A DNA stretch of 64,000 nucleotides from Nicotiana tabacum. Lineage: Eukaryota > Streptophyta > Magnoliopsida > Solanales > Solanaceae. How positions within the stretch are numbered: the stretch's first letter is position 1; every line of letters starts with the position of its first letter. This document shows positions 10,255 through 21,500 of the stretch, piece by piece. A program made the position numbers and the translations under genes. The notes below the pieces were generated by a model. It was not told the DNA's origin and searched no databases. It saw only the letters and a list, made by a program, of their open reading frames with translations. The DNA lies in contig NC_134095.1 in NCBI RefSeq assembly GCF_000715075.1, forward strand, positions 49,652,806 to 49,716,805. Reading direction: 5' to 3'.

Positions 10255-10539
10255 CTAATATAAAGTCTCTTCTTTCATTAGTAAAAAAAAAAGGTCTCTT
10301 AATAATGCAATAATCAATCCTCTTTCACAAGGGATTTTCAGAAAAGGCAAACCTATGGAATGCTCCCAAGCAAATAATTCATAGAAATGACCAATCAATT
10401 TCGCAGTCAAAATTTCGTTGATATTGCCTCTTTCAATTTTAGTGAATATGTCAAAAAAAGAGGAATATTCTTTTGCATAAATATTTTCTGATAATATCCC
10501 TTCCAAGCTGATTCCTAATCTCATTTCAACAGATTTCAT
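10255..10539 (-). other. unrecognised 94-codon open frame
   Basis: A minus-strand open frame of 94 codons starting at an ATG, rich in Leu, Ile, Phe and Glu (EMRLGISLEGILSENIYAKE near the start). I recognise no domain. The A-tract at 10281-10290 abuts the end of the LINE fragment, and the frame could be chance in AT-rich DNA. No splice or promoter evidence supports it. Confidence 0.15.
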
Positions 10540-11444
10540 GAATAAAATATTTTTTATTCATTTTCAACCGTTGTAAAAAATTGTATATAAGTATCCTTAA
10601 AAATGACAACAATTTCTTTAACTAAAAGGGGTGCCTGTATCTACAAGATTTCTTAAAAGAAATTAAACTAGGCTTCAAATAGTTTTCTTTTTCTTAAAAT
10701 TAATCTATATAATTTTATGAAATAATAAGTGAGACTATATTTTAAATGTTTTCCGCTTAAGAACAATCAGTTCACTAAAAAAATAATTCCAAATAATTCT
10801 GTACAACGACAAACCAATTGGTTGACCACATGCCAAAATTTTTCATGTATATGTTGTGATTTGAATTTATTGTCTCTTCATTTAAATCACTCAAATTACT
10901 TCTTGGTTCCATATTTTTTTCTCTTCTTTTTGTTTCTGATTTCTGAAAACTGGATGAAATAAAGCAGCTGCAAAGACTCTTTTCTTGAATTCACTATGCA
11001 TCACTTTCCCCAAGCAAATCGTCACTTCATTTTTTACTGTTACCATACTAACCACATGTGGCTTTCGAACCTTGCAAATTGATAGCAGCGTGTGAAATGA
11101 AGCATAAAAGAGAAAGGAGTAGTACTTTTAGTAAAGTACTCAAGTAAAGTGGAATTGGTAGACTAGATGGTAGATTAGTGGGAAAATTAGGTGACATAAC
11201 AAATATTTATACTGTATTTATAATTTATATTTAATATTTTTAGTAAATTTAAATTTGTAGATGTATTTAAATTTTATAACAAATTTATGAAAGATTAATT
11301 ATTTTGAACTGAAATAAAAGAGCAACAAGCTCTTGTAGCTCAATTAGTTAGAGTTCACTCTCAACAAGATTTTTTTTTTTAAGATTGTATTCGTTGCACA
11401 AATGAATATTAATATTTGCACGAACGAATAGATTATATACTTAC
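10540..11444. other. non-coding AT-rich DNA
   Basis: No gene is supported. At 11331-11375 the text CTCTTGTAGCTCAATTAGTTAGAG resembles a tRNA-like A-box, but there is no matching B-box or cloverleaf, so no RNA gene is called. Confidence 0.45.
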
Positions 11445-11738
11445 TTCACTCGTTCCTCAGTGCACCACTTCGGGCTTTGTTGCTTTTTCCCATACTTTAT
11501 TCCATTAATTTTGATGAACTACTACCGAATTAACACAATTAATTACTACATAGTAACTGTGTTAATTCGGTAGTAGTTCATCAAAATTAATGGAATTTAA
11601 GAGGAATAAAGTATGGGAAAAAGCAATGAATAACTGTGTTAATTCGGTAGTAGTTCATCAAAATTAATGGAATTTAAGAGGAATAAAGTAGGGGAAAAAG
11701 CAACAAAACCCGAAGTGGTGCACTGAGGAATGAGTGAA
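11445..11738. mobile_element. hairpin MITE (foldback element)
   Basis: A 294-bp near-palindrome. The left end TTCACTCGTTCCTCAGTGCA pairs with the right end, which is its reverse complement with one mismatch near the tip (TGCACTGAGGAATGAGTGAA). The arms continue through CACTTCGGG/CCCGAAGTG, then GAATTAACACAATTAATTACT/GTGTTAATTC at the loop. The right arm holds a tandem duplication of about 72 bp (TAACTGTGTTAATTCGGTAG begins twice, near 11556 and 11631), so arm lengths are unequal. No coding. It ends 69 bp before the F-box copy B start codon. Target-site duplication is unclear, so the superfamily is not assigned. Confidence 0.75.
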
Positions 11739-11807
11739 TGCCCCTCTCGTTAGAAAAGGGGAAAAAGACCACTGGAAAACTATCCAAGCCTTAGCCTTTC
11801 TGCAGCC

Positions 11808-11898
11808 ATGGCTTCCGACCGAATTAGTCAGTTGCCGGAACCCCTTCTACTTCAGATTCTCACTCTTCTGCCAACTAAGGATGAATTCACAATATGTG
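11808..11898 (+). pseudogene. F-box copy B, exon 1 first part (F-box N-terminus)
   Basis: The start codon ATG is at 11808-11810 in the context CAGCCATGGCT. It begins MASDRISQLPEP, followed by LLLQILTLLPTKDEFTIC: the first helix of an F-box, which in the family binds SKP1 in an SCF ubiquitin ligase. The frame is cut at 11898, just before the conserved LSKRW motif, by an LTR retrotransposon. The motif resumes at 17305 in frame once the insertion and one copy of the ATGTG duplication are disregarded. A small MITE lies just upstream in the promoter/5'UTR zone. Codon use and the ATG context look genic. Confidence 0.85.
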
Positions 11899-12315
11899 TG
11901 TAATGAACTCAATGGAAGTAAGGAAATAAACAACAATAGCAGAAGTAAGGAAATAAACAACAATAGCAGAAATCGAATGATTTTTGGGGCAATTTTCTAT
12001 TTATATTAATAAGAGAAAAACGATTACAATTCTGGATGAAAACTAACGACTCTCTAACTAGACTCCATGGCTGCAAATTCCTGAAGAAGAGAAGAGAAGA
12101 AGAAGGAAACTGTTAGGAAGAAGAAAGAGAGAGAGAAGAGAGAAGGAGAAAGAAATCGGACCCTGTTGAACGATGCCTTAGAGTTCATTAATGCCTAATC
12201 TAATCCTAGCCGTTAATTCAAATTTCTGTTATTCCCTTTCCCATTTTCTGTTATTGCCTACTCTCATTTGCCATTTCGAATCCCAGCTGTTGCTTCTTCT
12301 TAATAGGTCATGACT
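11899..12315 (-). repeat. chromovirus 1 LTR (3' LTR in element sense)
   Basis: Compared with the other LTR it has an internal direct duplication of about 33 bp (AAGGAAATAAACAACAATAGC twice) and a deletion of roughly 90 bp around 12160-12185. Its outermost inner base is T in place of the A seen at 17304. Confidence 0.88.
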
Positions 12316-12344
12316 TACTCTCCCCCTTCGAACAATCCCTATCC

Positions 12345-12758
12345 TCAAGTATTGGAATCAAATTCTGGAAACCTTGCCTTGATGTAGTGATAGTCTTCCC
12401 AAGTGGCATCTTCTGGAGGAAAATTTGACCACTGCACCAGTACCCTTACCACGGCAAAGTTGTTCCTCTTAATAAGCCGCCTCTGCAGAATTGCCACTGG
12501 TTTCACCAGGAACTTACCATCCTCGCTAGTGATTAGTAGTGTGGTCTCCACTACTACTCTATCTCCTACCTTCTTCTTGAGCAAAGATACATGAAACACA
12601 GAGTGGACCTTAGATTCAGGAGGAAGATACAGTTTGTAAGCCACTTTTCCAATTCTTGCCAGGACCTTGTAGGGCCCATAGTACTTAGAGCTCAACTTCA
12701 AGTTTCTTCTCAATGCTAGAATTCTTTGTCTATAGGGTTGCAATTTCAAATAGACCAA
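12345..12758 (-). pseudogene. chromovirus 1 integrase C-terminus and chromodomain
   Basis: Encodes the integrase C-terminal region (GPYKVLARIGKVAYKLYLP, VHSVFHVSLLKKKVGD) and a chromodomain-like end (VLVQWSNFPPEDATWEDYHY, then IKARFPEF). In chromoviruses this domain reads histone marks and steers integration to heterochromatin; that is family knowledge. The aromatic residues of the cage are partly visible (W of VQWSN, W of TWED). The stop lies close to the purine tract, as usual. Upstream, 12759-13030 (GVRY..-type linker) is degenerate, with a stop in place of a conserved residue. Confidence 0.83.
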
Positions 12759-13030
12759 ATACCCAACTTAAAACTCCCTATCTATTCTTCTTTTGTCAGC
12801 ATAGTATTTCATCCTCTCTTGTGTTTTAGTGAGGTTGTCCTTTAATAGCTGTTGCATCTGTTGTCTATGCATCATTGTATCTTCAGCAACTGGTACCACA
12901 GTTTTCAATAAGGGGCCCAATGACAACTGTGGGGGTGAGTATCAGTATACTGCTTTAAGGGGGTGCACTGTAAACTGGTGTGGAAATTGGTGTTATACCA
13001 CCATTCTGTAGCAGTCAGCCATTGTTTCCA

Positions 13031-13570
13031 CTATGTTGGCCTATTAGCAGTCATACATCTAAGATAGTTCTCCAGACACCTATTGACCCTTTCAGTTTGG
13101 CCATCACTTTGAGGGTGATAGGTAGTGCTGTAATGAAGCTGAGTCCCTAGGAGTTTGAATAGGGCTTGCCAAAAGTGGCTTAGGAACACCTTGTCTTTGT
13201 CTGTCACTATAGATTCTAGAATCCCATGTAAGCAATGTATCTTCTTCCAAAACACCTCAGCTACAGATGATGTTGTGTAAGGGTGAGCAGGTGTTATTAA
13301 ATGTGCATACTTGGTCATTCTATCAACCACTACAAGGATCACTTCTTTGTTCTTGGATTTGGGTAACCCTTCTATGAAGTCCATACTGATGTGGCTCCAA
13401 GCCTGGTTAGGGATGGGTAGAGGCTGCAGCAACCCAGGGTAGGCCATGTGATCATCTTTTCTTTTGAGGCAAACATCACAACTAGCCACATGATCAATAA
13501 CTATCTGTTTTATCCTAGGCCAATAAAATATTTGTGATAGTCTTATGAGAGTTCCAAGCTACCATGAGTG
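13031..13570 (-). pseudogene. chromovirus 1 integrase core
   Basis: The zinc-finger half has CDVCLKRKDDH preceded by FYWPRIKQIV (about 13500-13530). The core shows the first catalytic Asp in HISMDFIEGLPKSK, VVVDRMTKYAHLI, the second Asp region VTDKDKVFLSHFW (consensus has SDRD), and the Glu region YHPQSDGQTERVNRCLENYL. This enzyme would join the cDNA to host DNA. The open part runs 13031-13489 and ends at an in-frame stop after the Glu helix. Confidence 0.85.
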
Positions 13571-13701
13571 TCCACCTACAGGAGAATCATGAAAGGTGGA
13601 TATCAACTGAGTTCTAAGTCCACCATTGGTACCAATATAAATTTTCCCTTTCTTCCTGAGTATGCTAGCAGTGTAGTGCCATATGCGGGGTCCTTGCTGA
13701 G

Positions 13702-14250
13702 TCACATCCATTTGGCTAATGATTTTTGTAGCTTTATGGTCCCTTCATATCTGTGTGTTATTTCTTGCAACCATGCAGGAACTGATATACTGATGGCCTG
13801 CAATGCTCCTTGGAGTTGGTTCTTTTGAACTTCTGAATCTTCCTGCTGTCTAGAAAGGGCATCAGCTACCCTATTTTCAGCTCCCTTCTTATACTGCACC
13901 TCATAGTCCAACCCAAGCAATTTGGTCAGACCCTTTTCCTGTATAGCAGTAGTCACCCTTTGTTCTAGGAGATATTACAAGCTGTGATGGTCAGTTCTCA
14001 CCACAAAATGTTTGTACTGTAAATAATGTCTCCACTTTTCCACTGCATTCAGCAGAGCCATATACTCCTTTTCATAGATGGATTTACCTTTGTGTCTTGG
14101 AGCCAAGACCTTGCTAAAGTAAGCTATTGGTCTACCTTCCTGCATCAGTACAACCCCAATGCCCATTTGGCTAGCATCAGTCTCTACTGCGAATTCTTTG
14201 GTGTAGTCAGGTAATGCCAACACAGGTGTAGAAGTCATAGCCTTCTTCAA
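13702..14250 (-). pseudogene. chromovirus 1 RNase H
   Basis: Two abutting blocks make up the RNase H. The first (13975-14250) has TPVLALPDYTKEFAVETDAS, GIGVVLMQEGRPIAYFSKVL, YEKEYMALLNAVEKWRHYLQ and VVRTDHHSL. The second (13702-13956) has KLLGLDYEVQYKKGAENRVA followed by DALSR. It removes the RNA template strand. A stop near 13966 separates the blocks, where AGG/CTTGTAATATCTCC replaces the usual link. Otherwise the acidic residues are present. Confidence 0.85.
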
Positions 14251-14411
14251 TTTTTCAAAGGTTAAGTCTACTTCCTCATTCCACTTAAAGCTTCCTTTTT
14301 TAATAAGTCAGTCAAAGGTCTACAAGTGATGCCATAGTTGGCAACATACTTCCTATAATACCTAGTCAGTCCCAAAAATCCCCTCAAAGCTCTTATGGAG
14401 TTGAGCTTAGG

Positions 14412-14990
14412 TCACTCAACCATGGCCTTTATTTTGGAGGGATTTGTTGATACTCCTTCTACAGTTATAATATGCCCCAAATATTCAACTTTGAACTTAC
14501 CAAAAGAACACTTAGACCTTTTAGCAAATAAGGAGTGTTTCCTTAGAGTATCAAAAACTGCACTTAAATGAGTTACATGCTCCCTCTCAGATAAGATGTA
14601 TATAAGTATGACATCAAAGAAAACTAACACAAATTTTCGAAGGAAAGGTTGAAAAACCTGGTTCATCAAGGCTTGGAAGGTGGCTGGGGCATTTGTTAGC
14701 CCAAATGGCATTACCTTGAACTCGTAGTAGCCCATGTGTGTTTTGAATGCTGTCTTGTACACATCCTCCACCTTCATTCTAATCTGATGGTAACCAGCCC
14801 TCAAATCTACTTTGGAAAACATCGCAGACCCACTAAGATCATCTAATAGATCATCCACAATGGGTATTGGGTAATCCTTTATTGTAATGTCATTCAGTCC
14901 CTTATAGTCTACATAGAACCTCCAAGTCCCATCTTTCTTCTTGATAAGTAACGCTGGTGAAGAGAAGGGTGATTGACTATGCTATATGAT
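14412..14990 (-). pseudogene. chromovirus 1 reverse transcriptase
   Basis: Open from 14858 to 14412: [60 protein letters not shown], then [27 protein letters not shown] and VEYLGHIIT. This is Ty3/gypsy RT. The catalytic pair is normally F-x-D-D; here the second Asp is Val, so polymerase activity should be lost. Text upstream to about 14990 ([19 protein letters not shown]) continues the fingers in a shifted frame. Confidence 0.87.
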
Positions 14991-15106
14991 GCCATTAGTG
15001 AGAATCTCCTTGACATGTATTTCTAATTCCTCCTTCTGGTAATAGTTGTATCTATAGGGCCTCAAATTGACTGGCATAGCCCCTAATTTCAAGGGTATGG
15101 TGTGGT

Positions 15107-15481
15107 CTAAGGTCCTGACAGGGGCAAGGCCTTAGGCTCAGCAAATACATCTGAGTATTGTTGTAGTACCTCCTCAATAGCCTTTCCAATTGGGTCTTGC
15201 TCTTCTGCCTTTACAACACTCATCATGAACAGGTGACCTATTAGAGCCTGACCTTTCCTTAGCATTTTTCCCACTGTTCCACTGGTGATCAGATTCAACT
15301 TCCCTTCCTCAGTAATGCCTTGCAATATTAGCTTGTTGCCCTTCTTACCAATGGTAACACACATCTTCTCATGGTCGAATTTGGTTGGATTATGCTTCTT
15401 CATCCAGTCATTTCCCATCACCATGTCACAACCCCCATGTGGAATAATCAGTAAGTTCTCTTGGAAGGGCCTGCCTTGCAT
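15107..15481 (-). pseudogene. chromovirus 1 protease region
   Basis: Covers the C-terminal half of the aspartic protease and the linker to RT: NLLIIPHGGCDMVMGNDWMK is the conserved flap/GxDW-like segment, and VLQQYSDVFAEPKALP is the standard RT-proximal linker. The active-site part lies just upstream near 15600-15660 (LIDSGSTHNF-like text in another frame). The frame is interrupted by a stop at about 15482. Confidence 0.75.
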
Positions 15482-15837
15482 TTTTTATTGATAGCTCGTG
15501 CAAATCGAAGTGCACATAACATAGTTTCCATCAGCTACTGTCACTCTCACTGGTGGGCAGGGTTGGGCTTCGTACCCTGACTCCTTAATTGTGGTGGCAT
15601 TAATGAAATTGTGAGTACTCCCAGAATCAATTAACACTGTTAGTTTTCTGTTCCCTATGGTACCTCACACCAGTATGGTATTGACCCCTTTGTTATCACC
15701 GGATAGGGCATTCAAACATACTGCCTCTATGATTTCTTGTTCCACTTCTCCTTCAATGATCAACCCTGCAGAGCTTTGTTCTTCCTCTATCTCACCAGTT
15801 TCAGTAGGAACCTTTGTGTCCCTATCATGCTATTCAG

Positions 15838-16800
15838 TTGCTTCTTCTTGCATTGATGTCCTTGAGTATACTTCTCACCACATTTGTAACACAAAATGGT
15901 TACTCTTCCTATACTCATATACTTTAGGATTAAGCCTGAATGAATTTGGCTTAACTGCAGTTGCAGTAGGTGCTTTGGTACTACTAGGATTGCCAGTTAT
16001 TAGAGAGACTTTGGTTACTACTTTAGTACGCTTGAGAGCAGCTTCTATGGCCTTCTCCTGCAACCTAGCTTGTTCCACAGCAAATCGTAGAGTTGTAGGT
16101 TTGAATAGCTTCACCCCAAACCTAATCTCTTCCTTCAGAGCCCCAATGAAACTGGATATGAATTGTGACTCATCCAAGTTAGGATTCCTTATCAGCATTT
16201 GGGCCTTCAAGTCCTCAAACTTACCCAAAAATTCATCCACTGTCCCAGTTTGGCTTAACTTGTTGAATTCCTCTACTATGTCTCCCATTAATTCCTTCCC
16301 AAATCGAATCAACAATTCTTCTTTGAATTCAATCTAGCTTACTTCACCTTTACTTAGTACTAAGGAGTCGTACCAAATATCTGCCAATGCATTCAAATAG
16401 AGAGCAGTTGCTTCCACCTTTAAGTTATCAAGAGTTCTATACAAATTGAAGTACCTCTCACACTTTCTTATCCACCCTTTAGGCTCATGACCTTCAAAGT
16501 AAGGTAGCTCCCACTTAGGCGCATGAGCTTGTACTGTTGGAGGTCGATGCTGCCTTATTTCCTGACCTGCTATAGGCAGTAGACCATCACCTTGAGGTCT
16601 CTCCCCTTGTGCTCTTTGTGGAACCCTTTCTAGATTAGTCAGTCACTCTAGGATCAGTTCCAGTATGCCCTGTATTCCATTTTGAGTGCTGCGAAGTTCC
16701 TCTTGAGTGGTCATAACCTCATTCTGAACCTCCTCGTGTCTAACTAGTTTATCATCCATAACTTTCAGCCTAGTTCCTTCAACTATCACCTCCTTCACAG
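15838..16800 (-). pseudogene. chromovirus 1 Gag
   Basis: Retrotransposon Gag. Upstream text near 16330-16520 reads as the capsid region (WELPYFEGHEPKGWIRKCE and YLNALADIWYDS). The open block 15875-16315 has LIRFGKELMGDIVEEFNKLS, FLGKFEDLKAQMLIRNPNLD and FISSFIGALKEEIRFGVKLF. Gag would form the particle that holds the RNA. The zinc knuckle after it is damaged (a stop at about 15875, then GHQCKKK-like remnants). Stops split the block around 16320 and 16630. Confidence 0.8.
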
Positions 16801-16810
16801 TCGCAAAATC

Positions 16811-16825
16811 GAGGCTCTGATACCA
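16811..16825 (-). promoter_or_regulatory. chromovirus 1 primer-binding site
   Basis: The minus strand reads TGGTATCAGAGCCTC, two bases inside the LTR end. It pairs with the 3' end of initiator Met-tRNA, which primes minus-strand cDNA. Confidence 0.9.
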
Positions 16826-16827
16826 AG

Positions 16828-17304
16828 TGTAATGAACTCAATGGAAGTAGGGAAATAAACAACAATAGCAGAAATCGAATGATTTTTTTGGGGTAGTTTT
16901 CTGTTTATATTTATAAGAGAAAAACGATTACAATTCTGTATGAAAACTAACTACTCTCTAACTAGACTCCATGACTGCAGATTCCTGAAGAAGAGAAGAG
17001 AAGAAGAAGGAAACTGTTAGGAATAAGAAAGAGAGAGAGAGAAGAGAGAAAGAGAAAGAAATTGAAGAGAGAGAGAGAAGGGAAATACTCTGATGAACGA
17101 TGCCTTCCCCATTCTGTTGAAGTTGGTTATAACAACCCTTCAGTTGACGTGGCCAAATCGTAGCCCTTGGCGTTCATTAATGCTTAATCTAATCCTAGCC
17201 GTTCATTCAAATTTCTATTACTCCCTTTACCATTTTCTGTTATTGCCTACTCCCATTTGCCATTTCGAATTCCAGCTGCTGCTTCTTCTTAATAGGTCAT
17301 GACA
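16828..17304 (-). repeat. chromovirus 1 LTR (5' LTR in element sense)
   Basis: 477 bp, bounded by TGTAATGAACTC and GGTCATGACA on the + strand. Contains a GA-rich microsatellite-like tract (17028-17080). Partner of 11899-12315. Confidence 0.9.
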
Positions 17305-18071
17305 ATGTGTTCTCTCAAAAAGGTGGCAATATCTATGGACTTCAGTTAATCACTTCATTTTCAGGTGTGAAAAGGAATCGCAAGCCGAAAACTTCATTTC
17401 CTTTGTGGATTATGCATTAGATCATTCCACTTGTTCCAAAATAAAAAAATTACAACTGGATTTCACTTACCTGTGTGAATACGAGTCTGCAATTAGCCGA
17501 TGGCTTGGCACCGCTGTTGATAAAAAAGTCGAAGATGTTGTGTTGTGGCCAGGTTGTAGTGAGGAAGATAACATCGATTTGCCTCAGTCTATTTGCATTA
17601 ATTTGCTCCTCGTTGATAACATTGGATCTGAGCTGCTGTTATTTCGATAAAGGCTTGATCATAGACTGGAAGTCCTTAAAGAGCCTAAAGTTGAAATATA
17701 TTATGATATATGATGATGATATTGTGAACTTACTATCAGGTTGTCCTGTTTTGGAAACTCTAGAATTTTCTTGATTTGAGGGGTTTCGTCGTCTGGAAAT
17801 TAATTCTTCAAACTTAAAGAAACTTAAGTTCGAAGAATATTGGTTGCCAAATGACAGCGATGATCATTCTCTGGAAATTGTTGCCCCGTATATCCAGCAT
17901 TTGGAGATCTCCGAAGATATGCATGATCTCAAGTGTAGGCTAGTTAATGTATCATCCGTGGTCAGTGCTAAGCTTACATTCCGAACTTGTTGTACTAGTT
18001 TTGCTCGATTTATGTCTCGTGAAACTTTTCCTGTTGAGCATGAGCTTATTATGACACTCGTCCAAGATTAA
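17305..18071 (+). pseudogene. F-box copy B, exon 1 second part (LRR region)
   Basis: Resumes the F-box in frame at the second ATGTG copy: LSKRWQYLWTSVNHFIF, the classic F-box C-terminal helix. The LRR region follows, with AISRWLGTAVDKKVEDVVLW, then LITLDLSCCYFDKGLIIDWK, LLSGCPVLETLEF, FEGFRRLEINSSNLKKLKF and EIVAPYIQHLEI. Three faults are visible: a frameshift near 17600 (after LPQSICIN), a TGA at about 17773 within LETLEFS-FEGF, and a stop at 18069-18071 that may be the exon end. With these the product cannot be full length. The F-box family use is in SCF ubiquitin ligases. The next exon lies beyond the large LTR element, at 29329. Confidence 0.83.
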
Positions 18072-18548
18072 CTTCAAAAGTTGAGTTATGCAACTGAGTT
18101 AACAATCCGAACTTAGTTCACAGAGGTTTGTATTACGTTAAAATGACCTTATGTCCTTTCTTTTAGCATATAGATGTCATAAAGAGATAGCATCTTGAAT
18201 ATGATACAATTGAGAAATTTTGTACATTTATTCCGATAACCGAGAATCCCGGACCAAGCTTTTGCCCAAAAACTTTTACACATTTTATGATATGATCTCG
18301 GGTAGTGTGGAGGATGTTTCTGAAGATCTCGTGAAGTCAGTCAGTTGCTCCTTTTACTCGTCCAGAGACCAAATGAACATGTAAGACAAGTTTTGCAGCA
18401 AAAAAAATATGAGAGAAGAGCAAGGAAAGAAGTTGCCCAAATTGAGAGCTATCTGAGTGCGGCCAGCTTGACCATGTAGGAGATCCAACATGTTGTGCTA
18501 TCTAAGCGTTATTTGAGCACGGCCATGTGACTGTGTTCCAAAAAATGC
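18072..18548. other. intron-like flank of copy B
   Basis: No coding sequence is supported. It ends at the first CATGT of the large LTR element's target-site duplication, and the text continues after the element at 28908. Confidence 0.5.
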
Positions 18549-18553
18549 CATGT

Positions 18554-21500
18554 TCTCACTACCCAAAATTCACTAAGGATCGTGATGGCGTCAGACATCG
18601 CTGTCAGATAAGCCAACCAAAATACTTAATTAAATCCTCATTTTAATAATTTCGAAAACTATGATTTTTCCTTCAATTTTCACCAGTCAAAGTTAATCGT
18701 TTCAAATCACATATGAATTTTAAGAAGTTAATGCAAGATACCCCATAATCATCCCAGAACCCGGTGTCACAAGTGCATGAGCATTTACTAGGGAATGAAA
18801 TAAAATACAGTAACTGTGTGAGATACAAAGTGGACAGAAATGAAACAAACAGTAAAATACTCTGAAGGGGACTCTGCTGGCTGCGGGTCTTCTCGATAAA
18901 TGCAGCTCGCCTAAGTATTCGTATCAACCATGCCGCTATGCCGCTAAGCCACAAGCAACATATGAACCTGTGTAACAAAAATGTACAACAAGTGTAGTAT
19001 GAGTACGAAAACAACGCGTACCCAATGAGTATCCCGTCTAATCTCGAAGAAGTAGAGACGATAGGTCGATTCGACACTTACTAGTGGTCCAATGATAATA
19101 TAGTAAAAGTGTGAGAAATTCATAGATTTCATAGAGCAAATTAAACTCATAAAGCCGGAAAGCAGGTAAACAACTTCTCAAATAATAAAGGATTTCCAAA
19201 GATTTGCTTTTCATTACCTTTATCAATTTATCTGTGGCCAGGAAAGGCAAATATCAACATTTAAAATTCTCAGGCAAGCAATACAAGCATGCGCATATCA
19301 TGCTGAGGGCGTACGGCCCGATCCAATAGAAATGTAAAATGTGCACTGCCGAGGGGCGAACGGCCCGGACCATAGATGCATCTATTACCCCGCTCGCGAA
19401 TCATCCATGCAACGCGATCAACATAAAATAAACAAACACCCTACTCGCGAATCATACATGCGATGCAGGTACACATAGAATCACATATTCAAACAGTTAA
19501 TCAAGACTTCATCAAGGAACAACTATCCAAGGAAAATCCAATTCTCTTTTTACAATTCAAGAAAATGAAGCTCAATCTTTTATAAATTCACTTACTAATC
19601 TGATGTGATTTAAGCAATTCAAACTGTCAATAGGATTGCAAATATTTCCAAGTACAACATGCTTTTGGGTCCTAGACTACCCGGACAATAACATAATAGT
19701 AGCTACGCGCGGACTCTCGTCACCTCGTGCATACGTAGCCCCACGTATAGGAGCACATAACCAATTAACTCACCCATGGGGACAATTCCCTTTTACAAGG
19801 TTAGAAAGGAGACTCACCTCGCTCCGAAATTTTCATAACCGGCTTCCAAGCCCTTCCAACGACTCCAATTGATGCACAACGCCCCAAAACTATTCAAACA
19901 ACGGGCAAACCAATAAAAATTCACTCTAATACTTGTAACAATTCAAATTATATAAGTTCTCAACTCCGCTCGACAAGTTGGTCAAAATGCCCTCGGGCTC
20001 ACGTGCCCGGATTCCGAAATTTCTCGAAGATAAATTCTACCCATAGCTTTACTAACTCAAATATACAATTTGCTCTAATTTTCATGCTCAAATTCAAAGT
20101 AAAAGTCCAAAATTCCAAATTCTAGGTCTTCCACAAAAATTCCAAATTTATACTAATTTTCCATGTCTAAATCCATGTAAGATCACATATTTAACTCAAA
20201 AATAGGAAGAAATCACTTACCTAGTGTTGCTTGGTGAAAATCCCTCCTTGAGCTCTCCAAAATCATCCAAGCCAAATGAAATGAATGAAAGAAATGGGCC
20301 AAAACTCGTGTTTAAAACAATCTGCCCAGGCTTCATCGAGTTGTACATTGCGCTGTGCAGGTTGTACATCCCTTTACAATTTTCCCCCGCTATACACCTT
20401 TTGTTAAAATGCCCATAACTCCTTGAATGACAAACGGTTTGAAGATTTAAAAACTAGACTCGAAGATCTTTCATTTGATAGGTTGAACATCATATAACTT
20501 ACTATAATTCCGAGATATGAGCTTCTAAAGTCTACTCCATGCATCAGAAAATTTTGTCGAAACTGCTCCATCAGCCATCTTCAATCGATCATAACTTTCT
20601 GATAAAATGTCCAAATTATGAATGGTTTAACTCTCTGAAAACTAGAATGCAAGGGAAACAACTGTTATGTTTTTGCAAAATTTTCAGATTCCTTATAAAT
20701 TTCGAGATAGAAGCTTCCAAATTCTGCCCCGCGATTGCACTAGTTGCTGTCAAAACAGCTTCCTGCAGAAAATTTCAGCAACTTTTTGGTCCGAAATTCA
20801 TTTCGTTGACCTTCCAAAATCCACCTGAGGCCCTCGGGACCTTAACCAATTATACCAATATGTCCCAAAACATGATACGAACTCGCTCGAGGCCTCAAAT
20901 CACATCAAACAACGTCGAAATCATGAAACGTACTCCAATCCAAACTTTATGAACTTTAAAATTTCAAACTTCGACATTCGATGCTGAAACCTGTCAAATC
21001 ACGTCCAATTGACCTCAAATTTTGCACACAAGTCATATTCGACATTACGGACCTGCTCCAACTTCCATAATTGGAATTCAACCCCGATATCAAAAAGTCA
21101 AACTCTCGCTCAAACTTCTCAAAAACCTTCAAATTTCTATCTTTAGCCAAATGACTTCAAAATGACCTACAGACCTCCAAATTCACTTCCGATCGCGCTC
21201 CCAACTCCAGAATCACCATACAGAGCTACTCCCAGACTCGGAATCCCAAACAGACAATGATAACACTGAAATGCACTTCAACCCAAACTTATGAAATTTC
21301 TTCCAAAATGCTAACTTTCACAATAGGCACCAAAATGCTCCCGGGTCATCCAAAACCCAATCCGGGCATACGCCCAAGTCCGAAATCATCATACGAACCT
21401 ACTGGAACCTTTAGATCTCGATTCTGAGGTCGTTTACTCTGAAATCCAATCTTAGTCAATTCTTTCAGCTTAAAGCTTCCGAAATGAGAATTCCCTTTTC

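Larger units (their letters stand above)
11899..17304 (-). mobile_element. Ty3/gypsy chromovirus inserted in F-box exon
   Basis: A 5,406-bp element between perfect ATGTG target-site duplications (11894-11898 and 17305-17309). LTRs are at 11899-12315 (417 bp) and 16828-17304 (477 bp); on the element strand they start TGTCATGACC and end CATTACA. A Met-tRNA primer-binding site sits at 16811-16825 and a purine tract AAGGGGGAGAGTAA at 12315-12330. The order gag-protease-RT-RNase H-integrase-chromodomain reads leftward and marks a chromovirus. The small size fits the Reina clade, but I cannot confirm the clade. The pol is broken by stops and frameshifts, and the RT active site reads FFDV. Confidence 0.93.

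Noticed and set aside
11331..11390. tRNA-like string CTCTTGTAGCTCAATTAGTTAGAG
   Set aside because: Resembles an A-box, but no B-box, acceptor stem or cloverleaf could be formed; neither tRNA nor SINE is supported.
15657..16337. 226-codon + strand frame
   Set aside because: Antisense shadow of chromovirus Gag; no recognisable domain of its own.
19636..19872. 78-codon frame repeated at 26902-27138
   Set aside because: Identical-looking frames occur because both lie at the same place in the two 3.1-kb LTRs; no domain, so repeat, not gene pair.
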